Shown here piece by piece: positions 41,109-52,649 of a stretch of DNA of 64,000 nucleotides. The stretch comes from Sycon ciliatum (lineage: Eukaryota > Porifera > Calcarea > Leucosolenida > Sycettidae). Location: NCBI RefSeq assembly GCF_964019385.1, contig NC_088649.1, positions 15,672,847 through 15,736,846 on the forward strand, given 5' to 3'. A program made the translations under genes and the position numbers. The notes beneath the pieces are model-generated. The model was given only the letters and a program-made list of their open reading frames with translations. It was not told where the DNA came from and made no database searches. How positions within the stretch are numbered: position 1 is the first letter of the stretch; every line of letters begins with the position of its first letter.

Positions 41109-41725
41109 AGAATTGACTAATCTTTATAGGGCTAAATTGGCGCAATTGCGTTCATTCTGCATAGAGGCGTGGCAGACCCTAAGTGACAAAAGTGATAACA
41201 AGGTCAGGTGATAACGACACACGCTCATGGCTGGGACAGGAACATGAAGCACGTGTAAAATGGGGGGGGGGGAGCGCAAAAAACAGCAGTCAGTCTGACA
41301 CCAGAAAGGTTAGTTATTGCATGTGCCACAAAAACAAAGATACTGTGGCTGACTGTACTTGTCCCATAGTAACTTGACGGGGAACGAACGACGAAGCGAA
41401 CTGGCCAACGCGGCAGACCCAGAGGCCCCTGAGGCAATCACTGTCCTGCCAGCCCGTCGCACACAGCCACACCACGCCGCCATACCCGTTGAACACGCAC
41501 ACTGATGTTGCCTGCGCCTTCAGTCAGCATCTTCTTATTTATTTAACATCGAACAACTCAACAGTGTTGACAAACAAATTTAAAGAGCGCCGATGAGGCA
41601 AAAGGAAGAATAAAAGTTAAACGATGAGGCTATAGCCAATGTGAAGACACAGTTAAGGTAAAGATAATGAAGAACATACATGGAGTGTGACTTGCAGCAA
41701 AGAAAAAGAAGTCAATAAGGATATA
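41109..41725. other. Unrecognised spacer
   Basis: Contains a G run at 41263-41272 and, near 41525-41570, TTATTTATTTAACATCGAACAA, a LINE 3'-end-like sequence resembling 63061-63080. Confidence 0.35.
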
Positions 41726-42240
41726 CAGTAGATATTGGTTATAACGTGCCCTTCTGATTTTTCACATTTTATCACTATAACCGGTACCGGTATATCACTA
41801 CAGGCGATTTTCAACTGCGCTCGTCTTACATACACATTATACACGTGTGGGTACTCGATCGCGCTAATGTAGCGTACTGATACACGATGCATGCTGCTGC
41901 ACCTTCCCCAGTCTAGAGTGAAGAACTTCTTGGCCCAAAGGCATCATCCAGGAAGCATCAGACCAGAATACACTATGAAAACACACATGTGGCTCCAAGT
42001 CGAGACGTCAATGCCTCACACTCGAGTGTTGCTATCATTATAGACGATATTTGTTCTGCACAAAGAGATGTTTTGAATGGTGATTCTGTATCCTTATAGC
42101 CGATTTATCGCTATATCCGATATATTGGTTATAATGATAATTTGACTGGCTGTTTCTGGTTTTGCTTTTGATATTTTCATTTTGTATCAATATAGCCGGT
42201 TTATCACTATGTCCGATGACTTTATAACCGATATCCACTG
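41726..42240. mobile_element. TA-flanked MITE
   Basis: 515 bp, starting CAGTAGATATTGGTTATAA after TA (41724-41725) and ending TTATAACCGATATCCACTG before TA (42241-42242). Subterminal words such as TATAGCCGATTTATCGCTAT are repeated inside the right half. A related short end occurs near 58578-58640. Confidence 0.8.
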
Positions 42241-42248
42241 TACAACGG

Positions 42249-42647
42249 TCACTCCAGGATATACAACGTCCGCCACACATTGGTAACGCGGCCAAAAAGG
42301 AAGTTACGGAACCGATTGACCTGCATTGGGTCCTTCAAAAAGTTGTTGAATTTCTGCATGTAATGCTGAGTGTGTGAAGAACTGCGGAGTTCAGAGGGTA
42401 GCGCATTAAAGAACAATGCAGCACGGTTCAAAAAAGAATTGACACCATCAGAAGTACGCAATGTGTTCACTGCAATGGGTTGGGTGGTTTGGCTCCTCGT
42501 ACAACGGGCAGCACGAGGCTTAGGGAAGTGGGAGGAGAGCGAAGGTAGAGGGTGAGATACAAAATTGCGATTTAGGGGTGGTTGCACACCTGCGAATATG
42601 TCATGGCTGCACTGGGGTTCTTTAGTAGGAATTGGTTGGCGAGTCAT
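42249..42647 (-). pseudogene. LINE RT C-terminal tail
   Basis: Reads RTSDGVNSFLNRAALFFNAL and PSELRSSSHTQHYMQKFNNF, the end signature of LINE ORF2 proteins (small aromatic/NALP segment). No RT core remains. It is directly adjacent to the MITE at 41726-42240. Confidence 0.6.
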
Positions 42648-42649
42648 TT

Positions 42650-43759
42650 ACATACAAGCTCACTCCTACAATGCAGTAGCGTTGCCTTGTCTGCAGCGAT
42701 TATCTCAGTTTATCTGCAGGTTTTCTTCTAGGCGGAGGTTGCACATCTTGCTGATGTGCCTATCGATTACCAACTTAGATGTATAAGAGATGTATAAATT
42801 TATTTCGAAGTAGATGTATGAAATAATGTGTGGGTATGAGCCGAAAGAAGCTATTCGTCCTCCTACAGGAATTTGCAACACACTGCAAAGTCTTGATCTG
42901 CTTATGATAAAACTGCATCATAAACTAAGCAAATCACAATCATACTCCTCATCATCGACAGTAGTATCCTTTGTAACTTATCTTGCATACTCGATAGTCA
43001 CAATAGTAGGGCCACTTCCGATGGCTATCCTAAACAGCATCCCCAGCCTACCCACTATCCCAGGTCCGCAGAGATCCTTAGAGGAAGAGCAAACGGCTGA
43101 ATCATGAAATACTGGGAATGTGTGTAGTCTTGTTCGTCAGGCAAGACTTACAGATGAATTAAGTGAGGTGTGTCATGAGGCAGTCCACTGGGAAGATAGC
43201 GGAGATTATTATATTGCAAAAGCCTGAACAAGGAAAGAGTATGAAGGAATGTTGGAAATTGTGTATAAAATAAAATTTTGACAGGGAAATTTAATGTTTT
43301 CATCTTGTAGCATTTTTAATAGAGCATATCTGAGAAAACCAAAACGCTGGGCAGGCCATCTCTCTGATTTCACTCAAATTTTGCAAGTAGGTTTGCTTTG
43401 GGGTCTACAACAATCATGCAAAAGGGCTCGTTGCATAATTTACGGACACCTTGGCTAAAATGGGCTCAAAATACGACTGAATATTGGGTCCAAAACGAGC
43501 GCTGGTACAGCATACGCAACGGAGCTAAGAACAAACCACCACCCAGCCAACATTACCTCACCTGAGCAGTCTTCACATCACCACCACATAGAGCTATGGC
43601 TACATCCAGGAAAGCAATGGCCATCATCTCCAAATATCACTAAATTGCATCGCTAGAATAGCCAAATGTCAAGGGCCATAGCGGGAGCCATTTACGCGGT
43701 CTATTTTTCTGAACCATGGACTGCAGGATAGTGGACTATACTCCACTACCACCCAGGAC
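42650..43759. other. 1.1 kb without recognised genes
   Basis: A short open stretch at 42814-43107 has no recognisable domain. No TIRs found. Confidence 0.35.
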
Positions 43760-44002
43760 ATGTCTCGTAAAAAGTGTTCCAGGTTTTCTGGAAATAAACA
43801 AATTCAAATATTTTCACTTCACCACATTGCAACATTGCCAATTATATACCCGACGACAGAAAGAGCCTTCTCAAGCTCAAACACCAGGCACTGCTCCAGA
43901 CAGCACGCCAAACACTGCAGCGTGGTCACCTCTACCGAGTCTGACAAGAAATTCGAAATGACAACCCTTGTCACTCCAAACAACAACCATTTCCTTCCCT
44001 GA
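43760..44002 (+). pseudogene. Possible hAT dimerisation-domain fragment
   Basis: The frame contains IATLPIIYPTTERAFSSSN, which resembles the hydrophobic-to-SERxFS segment at the C-terminal end of hAT transposases. The part 43848-43995 is complementary to 49085-49240, so it belongs to a repeated element. No catalytic region is visible, so the assignment is tentative. Confidence 0.4.
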
Positions 44003-44129
44003 ACAACTCGAATTTCACTAGCAGCAAAGCTCTGCAGAAGTGCAAACATATTGAACAGATCTCGATTTGTGCGATCGAAGCACGATATTTTTGCGTCCTG
44101 AAACTGGCCGTGTGCCGACCACCGCGTGA

Positions 44130-45487
44130 CATAGCAGATCGACGGATTTGATCGATTTGATCGACAATCAAGATCAGAATCAAAATCTAGATGATCAGGT
44201 TGATCAGCAACATGATATTTGCTATGCTGCTACTGTGATGTATGAAGGAATGCTGCTTGAGTTAAACCATGAAGAGGTACGATGCCCTGCACTTCATGAT
44301 TTGGGATCTAGCTGCAACCTGTTTTCCAGGAATATCATTTGAAATTTCGACCACGTAGCATACTAACCAACCACCAAAATCTCAATCCCTTGACAATACA
44401 TGCAGAATCCCTGGATTTTTCGCAAAATCCCTGGATGGCACAAAAACAAGTGAAAAGGGCTTTTCCCGCCAAAAAAAGTTCAACTCTGCAGATCTGCGTA
44501 CGGCACAGTTCAACCCTGCACTGCAGTTCAATCAGTCGGCACGTCGGCGCCCGCCTATAGCGCCTGTCAGTGCAGATCTTGTGGTCAGGTCTTGAAAGTG
44601 CCGTTTACAGTTCGAAGTGCAAGTGCGCACCGTACATATTTTTGAAAACAACGGGGACATTCAAAGCAAATCCATGGAGTTTTCAGGAAAATCCTGTATC
44701 AGACGAAACTGTGACTTTTCCGGTATTTTCCTTCAAATCCCCAGGACCCCGGGAGTAGTGTTGATTTCCCGGGATTTTCCCAGGAAAACCGGGAGGGTTG
44801 GCCAGTATGACAGGTATGACAGGTTCGAGCACTTGCTTTTTAGGTGCACCCTGGAGAGATCGACTTGTTGGGTACGGAAATGCATCCACGGCTATTTCGT
44901 GTATCTGGTAAGTTGGTCGTGTGTTTCGTGCATTTTTTAGGATGCCAACAGTAATTTTGTGTTTCACGCATGGATGACATCTGGTGCCGGAGCGACATAG
45001 CTCGACAAAGAGAATAGAGTTGATTCCTATCGACATAATGTCTCTATTCCCACCTGATCTATATTCCTGCAAGCAGATAACGTGATGATCTCAACACAAT
45101 GGTCATTATTGGGGTTTTGAGCATAGTCATCCGAGTCCTAGAAATCGAATTTTCATTACGAGCTGATTTCAAAATATCCTCCTTGCCAGGTCAATGGAGT
45201 CGCGCTGAGACCAAACGTTGCGCGGTCAACAAGCTCTGCATTGTCACTGATTAGAGTGTCGACCTTTTGGAGACAAATAGTTGCTCGACAAGAAAATTAC
45301 AACAAGCAGACGTACGCTCGCACCTCACCGAACCTGAGGAAAACCCACACCTTGCTACATTCTGCGAACTCGGGCAACTCGGGTAAATGTACGCAAACAT
45401 CGTGTTGCTGATCAGCCTTCATCGTCCAGATTTTGATTCTGATCTTGATTGTCGATCAACTCGATCAAATCCGTCGATCTGCTATGT
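44130..45487. repeat. Inverted repeat, 90-bp arms flanking 1.2 kb
   Basis: 44130-44225 (from ATAGCAGATCGACGGATTTG to CAGCAACATGATATTTGC) is complementary to 45393-45487. The arms contain phased GATCAA/TTGATC words. The enclosed sequence has no transposase that I recognise. Candidate DNA-transposon termini or two opposed repeat copies. Confidence 0.7.
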
Positions 45488-45562
45488 TGCTGGGTTGGTT
45501 GGTTTATTTTAATTCACACAATAAGCGGGAACTAGACGCAATGTTATAAAGGCGAATGGATA
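45488..45562. other. Short spacer
   Basis: Includes TTGGTTGGTTTATTTTAATT, like the LINE 3' end near 63048. Confidence 0.3.
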
Positions 45563-47757
45563 CTGTAAAACGACAAACTTTCGCGAGCGATTAACTTTCG
45601 CGACTTTCGCGAGCAGGGTCGAATCGCGAAAGTTTGACACGCGAAAATGAAATTTTGTGCATGTACTACAGTACACTGCAGTACGCGATGATCGATCTTT
45701 TTGCAACAGATCTGTACTTACGTACATGGTACATGTACGCGCGCGTGTATCACTCACTGCATGGACTGACTGTACATTCGCAGCTAGCGCTGATCGATGG
45801 TTGCAGGGCTACATCTAAAGATTCCAAACTAAAGTAAAGCGCGCAGCTGTTTGGAACGTAACAACACTTGCTAGTTGTCGTTGGAGTACGGCGACTTGAG
45901 CCAGAAGAGAATAAAACGATCGACTGGAGAATGTCTCAGTGTTGTGGAGAGTGTTGTTGGAATGTTTGGCCAGATTGCAGTTCCGTAGATTTTAGTACTG
46001 CTCGAAGAAATCTTTTGAATTTTATCGCCATGAGTATCGCCCAGTGGCTCAGCAGTTCGAAGAGAAAGTCTTCCGATGATCCCTCTTCGAACACGCCTTC
46101 CTTTCTCCCTGTTGCCGATAGCGGAACTGCAGCTGCGGCGGCAAATGCATCTGTGATGGAGGAACTGGCCAAAGCTCCTGGAAGTCGGAAACGCTCCAAG
46201 TACCATCGTTATTCCGACGAGCTGAGAGCAAAGATGGGCAGGCATGCTGCGGAGTTCGGTAACAAGTCGGCGGTCGACAAGTTCTCGAGCGAGACTGGCC
46301 ACAAAATCAACGAGAGCACAATTCGTAATTGTAAGAAGTTGTACTTGGCGACACTAAAAGATGTCAAGGACCCGAACCAGGTGACTGCTCTTCCTCACGG
46401 AAATGAAGGACGTCCGATTTTATTGGGCAACCTGGACGCGGAAGTGGCGGACTATATCCGCGCACTTTGTAGCGCTGGTGGTTGTGTCAGCACGAGCATT
46501 GTTGTAGCAGCTGCGCGCGGAATCGTTGCGCACAAGAAGCCAAGTCTTCTGAGAGAGAATGGTGGACATGTCAACATCACCAAGGACTGGGCTGACTCGT
46601 TCCGAAGGCGTCACCACTTCGTAAAACGGAAGGCCACCAAAGCTGCTAGGAAGCTCCCTGAAGACTTCGACCAGCAGAAATCGAATTTCCATCAGCGGAT
46701 CAAGACTGTTGTACAGGAGCACATCATTCCAGCAGAACTGATCATCAACTGGGACCAGACAGGGACCAAGCTGGTTCCTGTCAACTCCTGGACATTGGCT
46801 GAGCAGGGCAGTAAGCAAGTCAGTGTTGTCGGCAAGGACGACAAGAGGGAGATCACCATCCTCGTCTGCGTATCTGCTGCTGGCGTGTTGCTTCCTCCGC
46901 AAGTCATCTACGCTGGGAAAACTCCGGCGTGTCATCCCAAGGTGAACTTTCCGGATGACTGGAATATCACCCACTCCCCCTCTCACTGGAGCACAGAGGA
47001 AACCATGCTGCAGTTTGTGGATAACGTCGTGGTTCCATATGCTGCACAGCAGCGACAGAAGCTGAAGCTACCAGCATCGCAACCTGCCTTGGCGATTTTT
47101 GATGTATTTGCCTCCCACCGCTGCACTTCAGTCCTGGACAAGCTGAAGGAGCACAACATTCACCAGGTGTTCATTCCGGCTGGCTGTACTGGTGAGCTTC
47201 AGCCACTGGACCTCACCTTCAACGACCAGTTCAAGGGCAAGATGAAGGCACTCTTTGCCGACTGGTATGCGGCCGAGGTTGAGGCAGCGCTGAAGGATGG
47301 CGTGTCCCTTGACAAAGTCAAGGTCGATCTGAAAGCGTCCACAGTCAAGCCACGGCATGCCAGGTGGCTCATCACTGCCATGTCCGAATTAGCGGATGCA
47401 GCAGCGTGCGTGAAGCTGGGCTTCCGGAAGGCTGGAATTCTGGACTGTATTCCTAGCGGTAGTTCTAGTAATGAGCAGTAATATCTCTGCAACAGCAATA
47501 ACAGTGTTCAGTCATGTACATAGACCAGCACTAGTACTTACCTTATGGTTCTCTTTGATTCCTTGATTCTTTTTTCTTCTTCCATTCTTTGATTTCTTCT
47601 CTCATTCTTCATGTACTCTGCGTCCCAGCTGCAGCAGCACTCCGAGGCTTCGTAAAATAAAATTCTTTAAGGTTTTCGGTGGAAGGTAAAAATCGCTAAA
47701 ATTAATCGCCGCTAACTGGTCCAGTTTTGCAAAACGCTAAATTTAGCCGCTTTACAG
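45563..47757 (+). mobile_element. Complete pogo-like DNA transposon
   Basis: 2195 bp bounded by TIRs CTGTAAAACGAC and, at the right end reversed, CTGTAAAGCGGC. TA is present at both outer borders (45561-45562 and 47758-47759), the pogo/Tc1-mariner target duplication. The subterminal regions carry repeated TTTCGCGA (left) and CGCTAAA (right) words. A single uninterrupted transposase frame occupies the interior. Confidence 0.9.
45931..47481 (+). CDS. Pogo/Tigger-type DDE transposase
   Basis: A 516-codon frame from the first ATG (MSQCCGECCWN); a later Met at 46030 (MSIAQWLSSSKRK) is an equally possible start. Residues 80-140 contain a charged helical stretch (SKYHRYSDELRAKMGRHAAE) like the N-terminal DNA-binding part; a second DNA-binding, CENP-B-type region follows (ITKDWADSFRRRHHF). 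The catalytic domain shows INWDQTGTKLVP (first Asp), LAIFDVFASHR (second Asp) and ELQPLDLTFNDQFK (third Asp), with 35 residues between the second and third. The protein cuts and pastes the element at TA sites in the nucleus. No stop or frameshift interrupts it and both TIRs are intact, so it may be active or recently active. Confidence 0.9.
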   Translation: MSQCCGECCWNVWPDCSSVDFSTARRNLLNFIAMSIAQWLSSSKRKSSDDPSSNTPSFLPVADSGTAAAAANASVMEELAKAPGSRKRSKYHRYSDELRAKMGRHAAEFGNKSAVDKFSSETGHKINESTIRNCKKLYLATLKDVKDPNQVTALPHGNEGRPILLGNLDAEVADYIRALCSAGGCVSTSIVVAAARGIVAHKKPSLLRENGGHVNITKDWADSFRRRHHFVKRKATKAARKLPEDFDQQKSNFHQRIKTVVQEHIIPAELIINWDQTGTKLVPVNSWTLAEQGSKQVSVVGKDDKREITILVCVSAAGVLLPPQVIYAGKTPACHPKVNFPDDWNITHSPSHWSTEETMLQFVDNVVVPYAAQQRQKLKLPASQPALAIFDVFASHRCTSVLDKLKEHNIHQVFIPAGCTGELQPLDLTFNDQFKGKMKALFADWYAAEVEAALKDGVSLDKVKVDLKASTVKPRHARWLITAMSELADAAACVKLGFRKAGILDCIPSGSSSNEQ

Positions 47758-47759
47758 TA

Positions 47760-48960
47760 AGCCGCATTTAGAAAAGAGAGGACAGGAATTAGAAAATGAC
47801 GAAAGTATCTGACAAGGGGTGACAGGGTGGTTGAGGAGAGCTAGGGGCGGGCTAATCTTACCAACAATATGGTAGGCAACTTATGCTAAACTTGTTCTGT
47901 CTTGCTATGGTCCCAACATCATCTGGCAGCAGGTTCCAGAGTGCAGATCCTGCGACTTACGGCCGAAAAACGCCAGAGCGAGTGGAGGATGGCCCGGCTG
48001 AGAGCTTTCGATTACACACTTGGATTGATTCATAAATCCATTCGCATGCATTCAAGTCGTTCGATTTCCATGTCGTGAGCCCTGGAATCGATTCGGAATC
48101 GATTCCACGGATCCACATGGGGTGATGTGAAAAAAGAAAAGAAAAGAAGCCACGTGTTGAAAAGTCATGATGGTACTAAACTGGTCCGCCACATGCACAT
48201 GCACACAACTCCATCAAACCTCTTCCAGCAACAAAATAGGGGAAAGGCAAGATAAAGGAGGGAGAAGAAAATGCTGGCAAAAATTGTTCATAGAATAACT
48301 GGGCACAGTTGCTTCAGCAAAATTTGTTACTCTTGGCACTGCTGTGCTCCAGTAACAAACAAGGAACATCATAAACGGAGCAATATCAAACCGAGCAGGG
48401 AACAGCATTCCTTCTGTCTCGTAATCATCAAACACCGTCGAGATCGGGAATGCCTCGGCATTGTCCATTTTTCAGACGACACTTAGCGTCAAATTAAACA
48501 TGGAATATTCTACATGCGAAAGTGACTACATCATGTACAAGTACATGTGAAAGAAAAGCAATGAGAAGAAAGTCAGTATCAAACAGCAGTTTTTCGTGAA
48601 ATCTACGACTTACGGCCCTTTTCCTGAATTTTTTTAGCAGTGTCAATATATTGACACTGCCAGAAATAAGTCTGTACACATTACCAGACAGATATAATGT
48701 ACAAACTGGGCTTGCATGCTTTTTCATGTACAACATACAACTTGTTCAAAATTACAAAGCATGTTCCATATATTAAGCATTCATCCATATTGGAATTCAA
48801 GCCCACATTATTACACATATGTCATAACAGAATTGCAGCACTTCCAAATTAGGAACTCCCAATGCTCTTGGGGCCCCTAGCATTTTGGCGGCCTACTTGT
48901 ATCTATGTATAATTTAGTGCCACTCTCGCCTGCATACATTCTGTTGTGTTTTTACATTTC
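47760..48960. other. Unrecognised spacer with palindromes
   Basis: Perfect 24-bp palindrome at 48637-48660 (GCAGTGTCAATA and its mirror). A second near-palindrome lies around 48092-48114 (GGAATCGATTC twice). No exon or TE protein found. Confidence 0.4.
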
Positions 48961-48968
48961 TCTTCACT

Positions 48969-49000
48969 CTGATGAGCTGCCTTAGACAGCGAAACCGGTC
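48969..49000 (+). ncRNA. Hammerhead ribozyme core, canonical stem II/III
   Basis: CTGATGA at 48969-48975. Stem II GCTG pairs with CAGC across a 7-nt loop. GAAA is at 48991-48994, stem III is the self-complementary ACCGGT, and C at 49000 is the expected cleavage nucleotide. Stem I is weak: only ACT/AGT pairs cleanly. The core is intact. Confidence 0.75.
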
Positions 49001-49084
49001 AGTCCTTTAAAAAGATTTGTAAAACCGAAAATATGTGTTCTGTGAAACAACTTGTGTCGGGGATGTTTCCCTCTTCAGTAAATT

Positions 49085-49240
49085 AATGATTGTTGTTTGG
49101 AGTGACAAGGGTTGTCAGTTCAAATTTCTTGTCAGACTCGGTGGAGGTGACCACGCTGCAGGGTTTGGCGTGCTGGCATCTGGAGCGGTGCCTGGTGTTG
49201 GAGCTTGAGGGGGCGCTTTCCGTCGTCCTCACCGATTTGA
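49085..49240 (-). repeat. Copy of the 43848-43995 repeat, opposite orientation
   Basis: The complement matches through GTTGTTTGGAGTGACAAGGG, GACTCGGTGGAGGTGACCAC and the CCTGGTGTTGGAGCTTGAG part. Read on minus it gives SNTRHRSRCQHAKPCSVVTS, close to the hAT-like fragment. Confidence 0.65.
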
Positions 49241-49960
49241 ATGAGTTCGCCCGACTGGTTTGCTATGGAGCGAGCATTAAATATTGTATGTCGGTGAGTG
49301 GCAACATGTATAGACTAGAATCATTCGGTTCCGAATGCAAATATCTGTACTTTGCCGGGCGTTTTCCAAAAGCAGCCAGATAGATTTTCTTCATTTCTTC
49401 AAGAAGTACTGCCAGCTATATGGTTCATGCAGTAAACATTAGCTATTCGGTATTGAATCAATGTGAAGGACCTACAGTCCGTTTCAAAATGATGAGCAAT
49501 CCTGGCGATCGCCCGCGGAGTTTGCCGTCTTACCATATGAGCACTCGAGAGCTGCATGGAAAAACTCACTGTGAACTGGAAGAAATATTCCTCGCGAAAG
49601 CAGGAAGAATGACAACTCACTCACGTTCATACAGTCATGAACGTCTCGTTTACAACAAACGAGTTCTTCCTCGTATCGATAATGGAGTCAGAGAGAACTT
49701 GTCGAAACGAAAGTGTTGTAATTGTTGACGAGCGGCATGGGTCCCACTTCGTTTTGCGATCAAATAGTTTCTTTGAGCTGCGATGCAATTTTATTTTATT
49801 TTTATTTATTTCACCTTACCGTGGCCAGAGAATATAGGCCAATATGGAGGGAGGGGGCAGTAGCCAGCCATGGCAGTAAACAAAAACAAAGCAGAAATAT
49901 AAATATTACAGATTACTGGAGGCAAAGAGAAACAAACCTCGATAAAGAATTAGCAGTTTA
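49241..49960. other. Unrecognised spacer
   Basis: Short open stretches occur on the plus strand (49420-49728) without a recognisable domain. Confidence 0.35.
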
Positions 49961-50395
49961 CCGTATTTTCCGGGGTATAAGCCGCACTTTTTTTTCGCTA
50001 AAAATCGGACCAAAATCGGCCCTGCGGCTTATACACCGAATATGCCTGCGTGAATGAATGCTTAGCATACATCAGTATGCATTCTGACGTCACGTTACAT
50101 GTCATTCGACTCAGCTTCGCGCCTGTGTTGCTATCCCGGCACTTTTACTAGTTTTAGTGCGCGGGCTACACCATACGGTACGCGTATACGGGGACTCTAT
50201 TTTGGGTATTGCAAGTGCCGGTTTCCACACATCCATACATAATAAATTTGTAGAAAGGCCATTTGTCAATGAGTGTGAAAAATGCTGGTTTGTGGGTGCG
50301 GCTTATACTCCGAATACCAACTTTTAGTCAATATTTTGCCTCAAAAAGGGGGTGCGGCTTATATCCCGGTGTGGCTTATACTGCGGAAAATACGG
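49961..50395. mobile_element. TA-flanked MITE
   Basis: 435 bp with ends CCGTATTTTCCGGGGTATAA and, reversed, CCGTATTTTCCGCAGTATAA. TA at 49959-49960 and 50396-50397. Several GCGGCTTATA words are repeated internally. This type of end is widespread in animal genomes; the superfamily is not assigned here. Confidence 0.85.
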
Positions 50396-50400
50396 TATTA

Positions 50401-50734
50401 GGGAGGTTCTGCTCTACGTTAGGGTGACGCAAAGAATCACGCGAAGTCTCTTCGCTTTCCCATAACGTAAAGAAATCCTGTTCTGCTCTACTCTTCACGT
50501 AGAGAAGTCACGTGGAATGAGTACTGGGAATTTCCCTTCTATATTTGGCAGTTTTCTGCATCAGCTGATCGATACCCAGCCAATCCGTACGTATTTTCTT
50601 TGCGTGTGCCACAACGTAGAGAACCTCAGCTCCGCGTAGAAATCTGGACCCAAAACATACGAAGCCGTAGACTCTAACCCAGACACCTGATATCTAAGTG
50701 ATTTCTCTACGTTTGACGTATAGCAGAACTTCTC
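50401..50734. mobile_element. TIR element, possibly Harbinger-like
   Basis: Left end GGGAGGTTCTGCTCTACG; right end reversed reads GAGAAGTTCTGCTATACG. The interior is full of CTACGT/ACGTAG words. The left flank is TTA, the right flank TTT, so the TSD is unproven. Confidence 0.5.
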
Positions 50735-50736
50735 TT

Positions 50737-52130
50737 TTAGAACACGAGCTTCATATTGGCCTTGAAATCAGTTAGGGTACAAGACGATTTTACTGATAGA
50801 GGCAGGGCCAGCCAGAGAGAATAGGCAGCGAAAAACGGAGATCTGGTATAAGCTGATGTTCGGGCTTTAGGTAAAGTGCAGGGATTGCGCGTAGAACGAG
50901 TGGGAAGAAACCAGTTATATTTACGCAAGTGTGGCGGGGCTTTGTCAAGACGAATAGAATGAACAACAATACACAGTTTTCGATCCGCTTGACTAGAGAT
51001 AGGGAAGGTTTGCAGAAAAGGACTTTCAGTATCCTCTTATTGTGGACTTCCAGGGTACTCATTAACGATTTACTTAGTAGGGATGACCAGGCGGTTGAGC
51101 AATAGAAAAAAATGGGGAGAATATTACAATGATAAAAAAGGCAAATGCATTCAAGCGGTAGGTGGGAGCAATGAGACACGAGATAGCCAACAGCTTTACT
51201 GACTTTGCTACAGATATAGTCGACATGTCTACTAAACGATAAGTCTGAGTCAATGACAAAACCAAGATGCTTGTGTTGCTTTACCACTGTGAGGTTTGTG
51301 AGAGATCCGGGAAGAGTGAATGCATAGGTTGGCTCTGAGTTCGGCAGGAATAATATCTCAGTCTTGGCGATATTAGGTCTTAATCTCCAGGTAGTCATCC
51401 ACTGATGGACTTCGTTGATGCCGCACTGGAGACTGTCTCGCAGCCTCTCTAGACACTCATTGAACCGGAGCAGTCCAGTATCGTCAGCAAATAAGGACAC
51501 ACCTTCAACATGACTGGGAAGTTCATTAATATACACTAGGAAAAGGAGGGGCCCTAGGATGGATCCCTGCGGCACTCTGGACAGAACAGGCGAGGCATCT
51601 GAGAGAAGTCCACCTACAAAGACTACTTGCGTTCTGTCGTATAGGTAGTCTGTTTTCCACTCTAGCGCTGCGCCACACACACCGAAAACTTTGGAAAGTT
51701 TAGCAAGTAATGCACAGTGCCACAAGGTGTCAAAAGCTTTCTCGAGGTCGAAAAAGCACATGGCAACTTTCCGCCCCATATGACGATAGTCGACAATGTT
51801 TTGGATCAGCTTGGTGAGCTGTAGAGCAGTCGAGTCACCACGACGAAACCCAGATTGCGCAGGATCCACAGCAGGAGAATTTTGATTGATTGAAGAAGAG
51901 CCGTTCGCAAAGTTTGGAAATACAGGACAGGAGGGAAATTGGGCGATAGTTACTCGCTTTGGATTTGCTGCCTTTTCACTTGTAAATAGGCACAAATGTA
52001 GCCAGTTTCCAGTCGGTAGGGAACTTGCCTGTGGTAAAGAAGGTTAAATAGGTGGTTTAGTGGAAAAGAAATCGCAGGAGCTAGTTTCTTTCTTGAAGGA
52101 ATGCGCAGTGGAACTTGTAAAGACACTATC
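50737..52130 (-). pseudogene. LINE with long RT frame, 5'-truncated
   Basis: The principal frame (50790-51995) carries FFDLEKAFDTLWHCAL, RVPQGSILGPLLFLVYINEL, the intact catalytic FADDTGLL and KHLGFVIDSDLSFSRHVDYI. Upstream (52110-51995, other frames) TDWKLATFVPIYK and NYRPISLLSCISKLCE can be read, so two frameshifts lie near 51930-51990. In the frame the normally basic KAGVPQG block reads SRVPQG. The family differs from the CR1-like copies at 33-35 and 53-56 kb. It ends right beside the TIR element at 50401-50734. Confidence 0.8.
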
Positions 52131-52194
52131 TCAGCTCTTTGCTTCCAACACGGAGTTCTACCTGGAAAAGTCTTCCACGGGCGGCGTCAGCTTC

Positions 52195-52440
52195 GGGTCA
52201 TAAAGGGTACATGAGATCAATCAACGAGATGCCATATCCCGAAATCCTATTTGCTTCATCTCAAAAGAACTACGACAAAAACGCCTTTTTACGGTACATT
52301 CCAAACATGACTTACAGTTCTTTTAATTTGGTTGTGGCTTTGAACAGCCCGTCAGGTAGGTGAACAAGTGGATTACCGTCCAAATCCCTGGGAGAACAAA
52401 GTAGAATTTGGATAGGATGTATGATCTTGGAAGAATATTG
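52195..52440. repeat. Exon-plus-intron duplication unit 1
   Basis: Shares with 59295-59780 the words GGTCATAAAGGGT, CAACGAGATGCCA, ATCCCGAAATCC, CATGACTTACAG and GGGAGAACAAAGTAGA in the same order. It includes an LRR exon and its intron edges. Unit 2 has an extra 170 bp in the left part. Confidence 0.8.
52316..52387 (-). CDS. 72-nt leucine-rich-repeat exon
   Basis: On minus, TTTGTTCTCCCAG precedes the exon and GTAAGTCATG follows it. The 72 nt (phase 2 at both ends) encode DLDGNPLVHLPDGLF followed by KATTKLKEL: one 24-residue repeat of the typical extracellular LRR form. One-repeat-per-exon, phase-2 structure is the arrangement known from Slit-like and glycoprotein-hormone-receptor-like genes. 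In such proteins the repeats stack into a curved ligand-binding surface. The paralogous exon at 59651-59722 lies upstream on the same strand. Confidence 0.85.
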
Positions 52441-52570
52441 CGTGCTAGTATGTAGGTGGAGTGTGTGGATTACAGTGAGGGCTGCGTCCCACCCGCCTGT
52501 ATAGATTCACACAAAGAGTGAGTTTCGAAGTCTGAAGAAAATGTTGAACGGTTTCTGCTGGGATGACCAC

Positions 52571-52642
52571 TACCCCATAGCTGAATGGTGACAGCATCGC
52601 TGGCTACAAGCGAGGGTCCCTGGTTCGAGTCTTGGTGGAGTC
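52571..52642 (+). pseudogene. tRNA-like sequence (tRNA pseudogene or SINE head)
   Basis: Folds as a cloverleaf: D stem GCTG/CAGC, anticodon stem TCGCT/AGCGA with 7-nt loop GGCTACA, T arm CCTGG-TTCGAGT-CTTGG. The A-box (TAGCTGAATGG) and B-box (GGTTCGAGTC) are good. Deviations: G instead of T at position 33, two or more mismatches in the acceptor stem, one T-T in the T stem. The anticodon position reads CTA. A functional tRNA is unlikely. Confidence 0.55.
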
Positions 52643-52649
52643 AGGCAAT

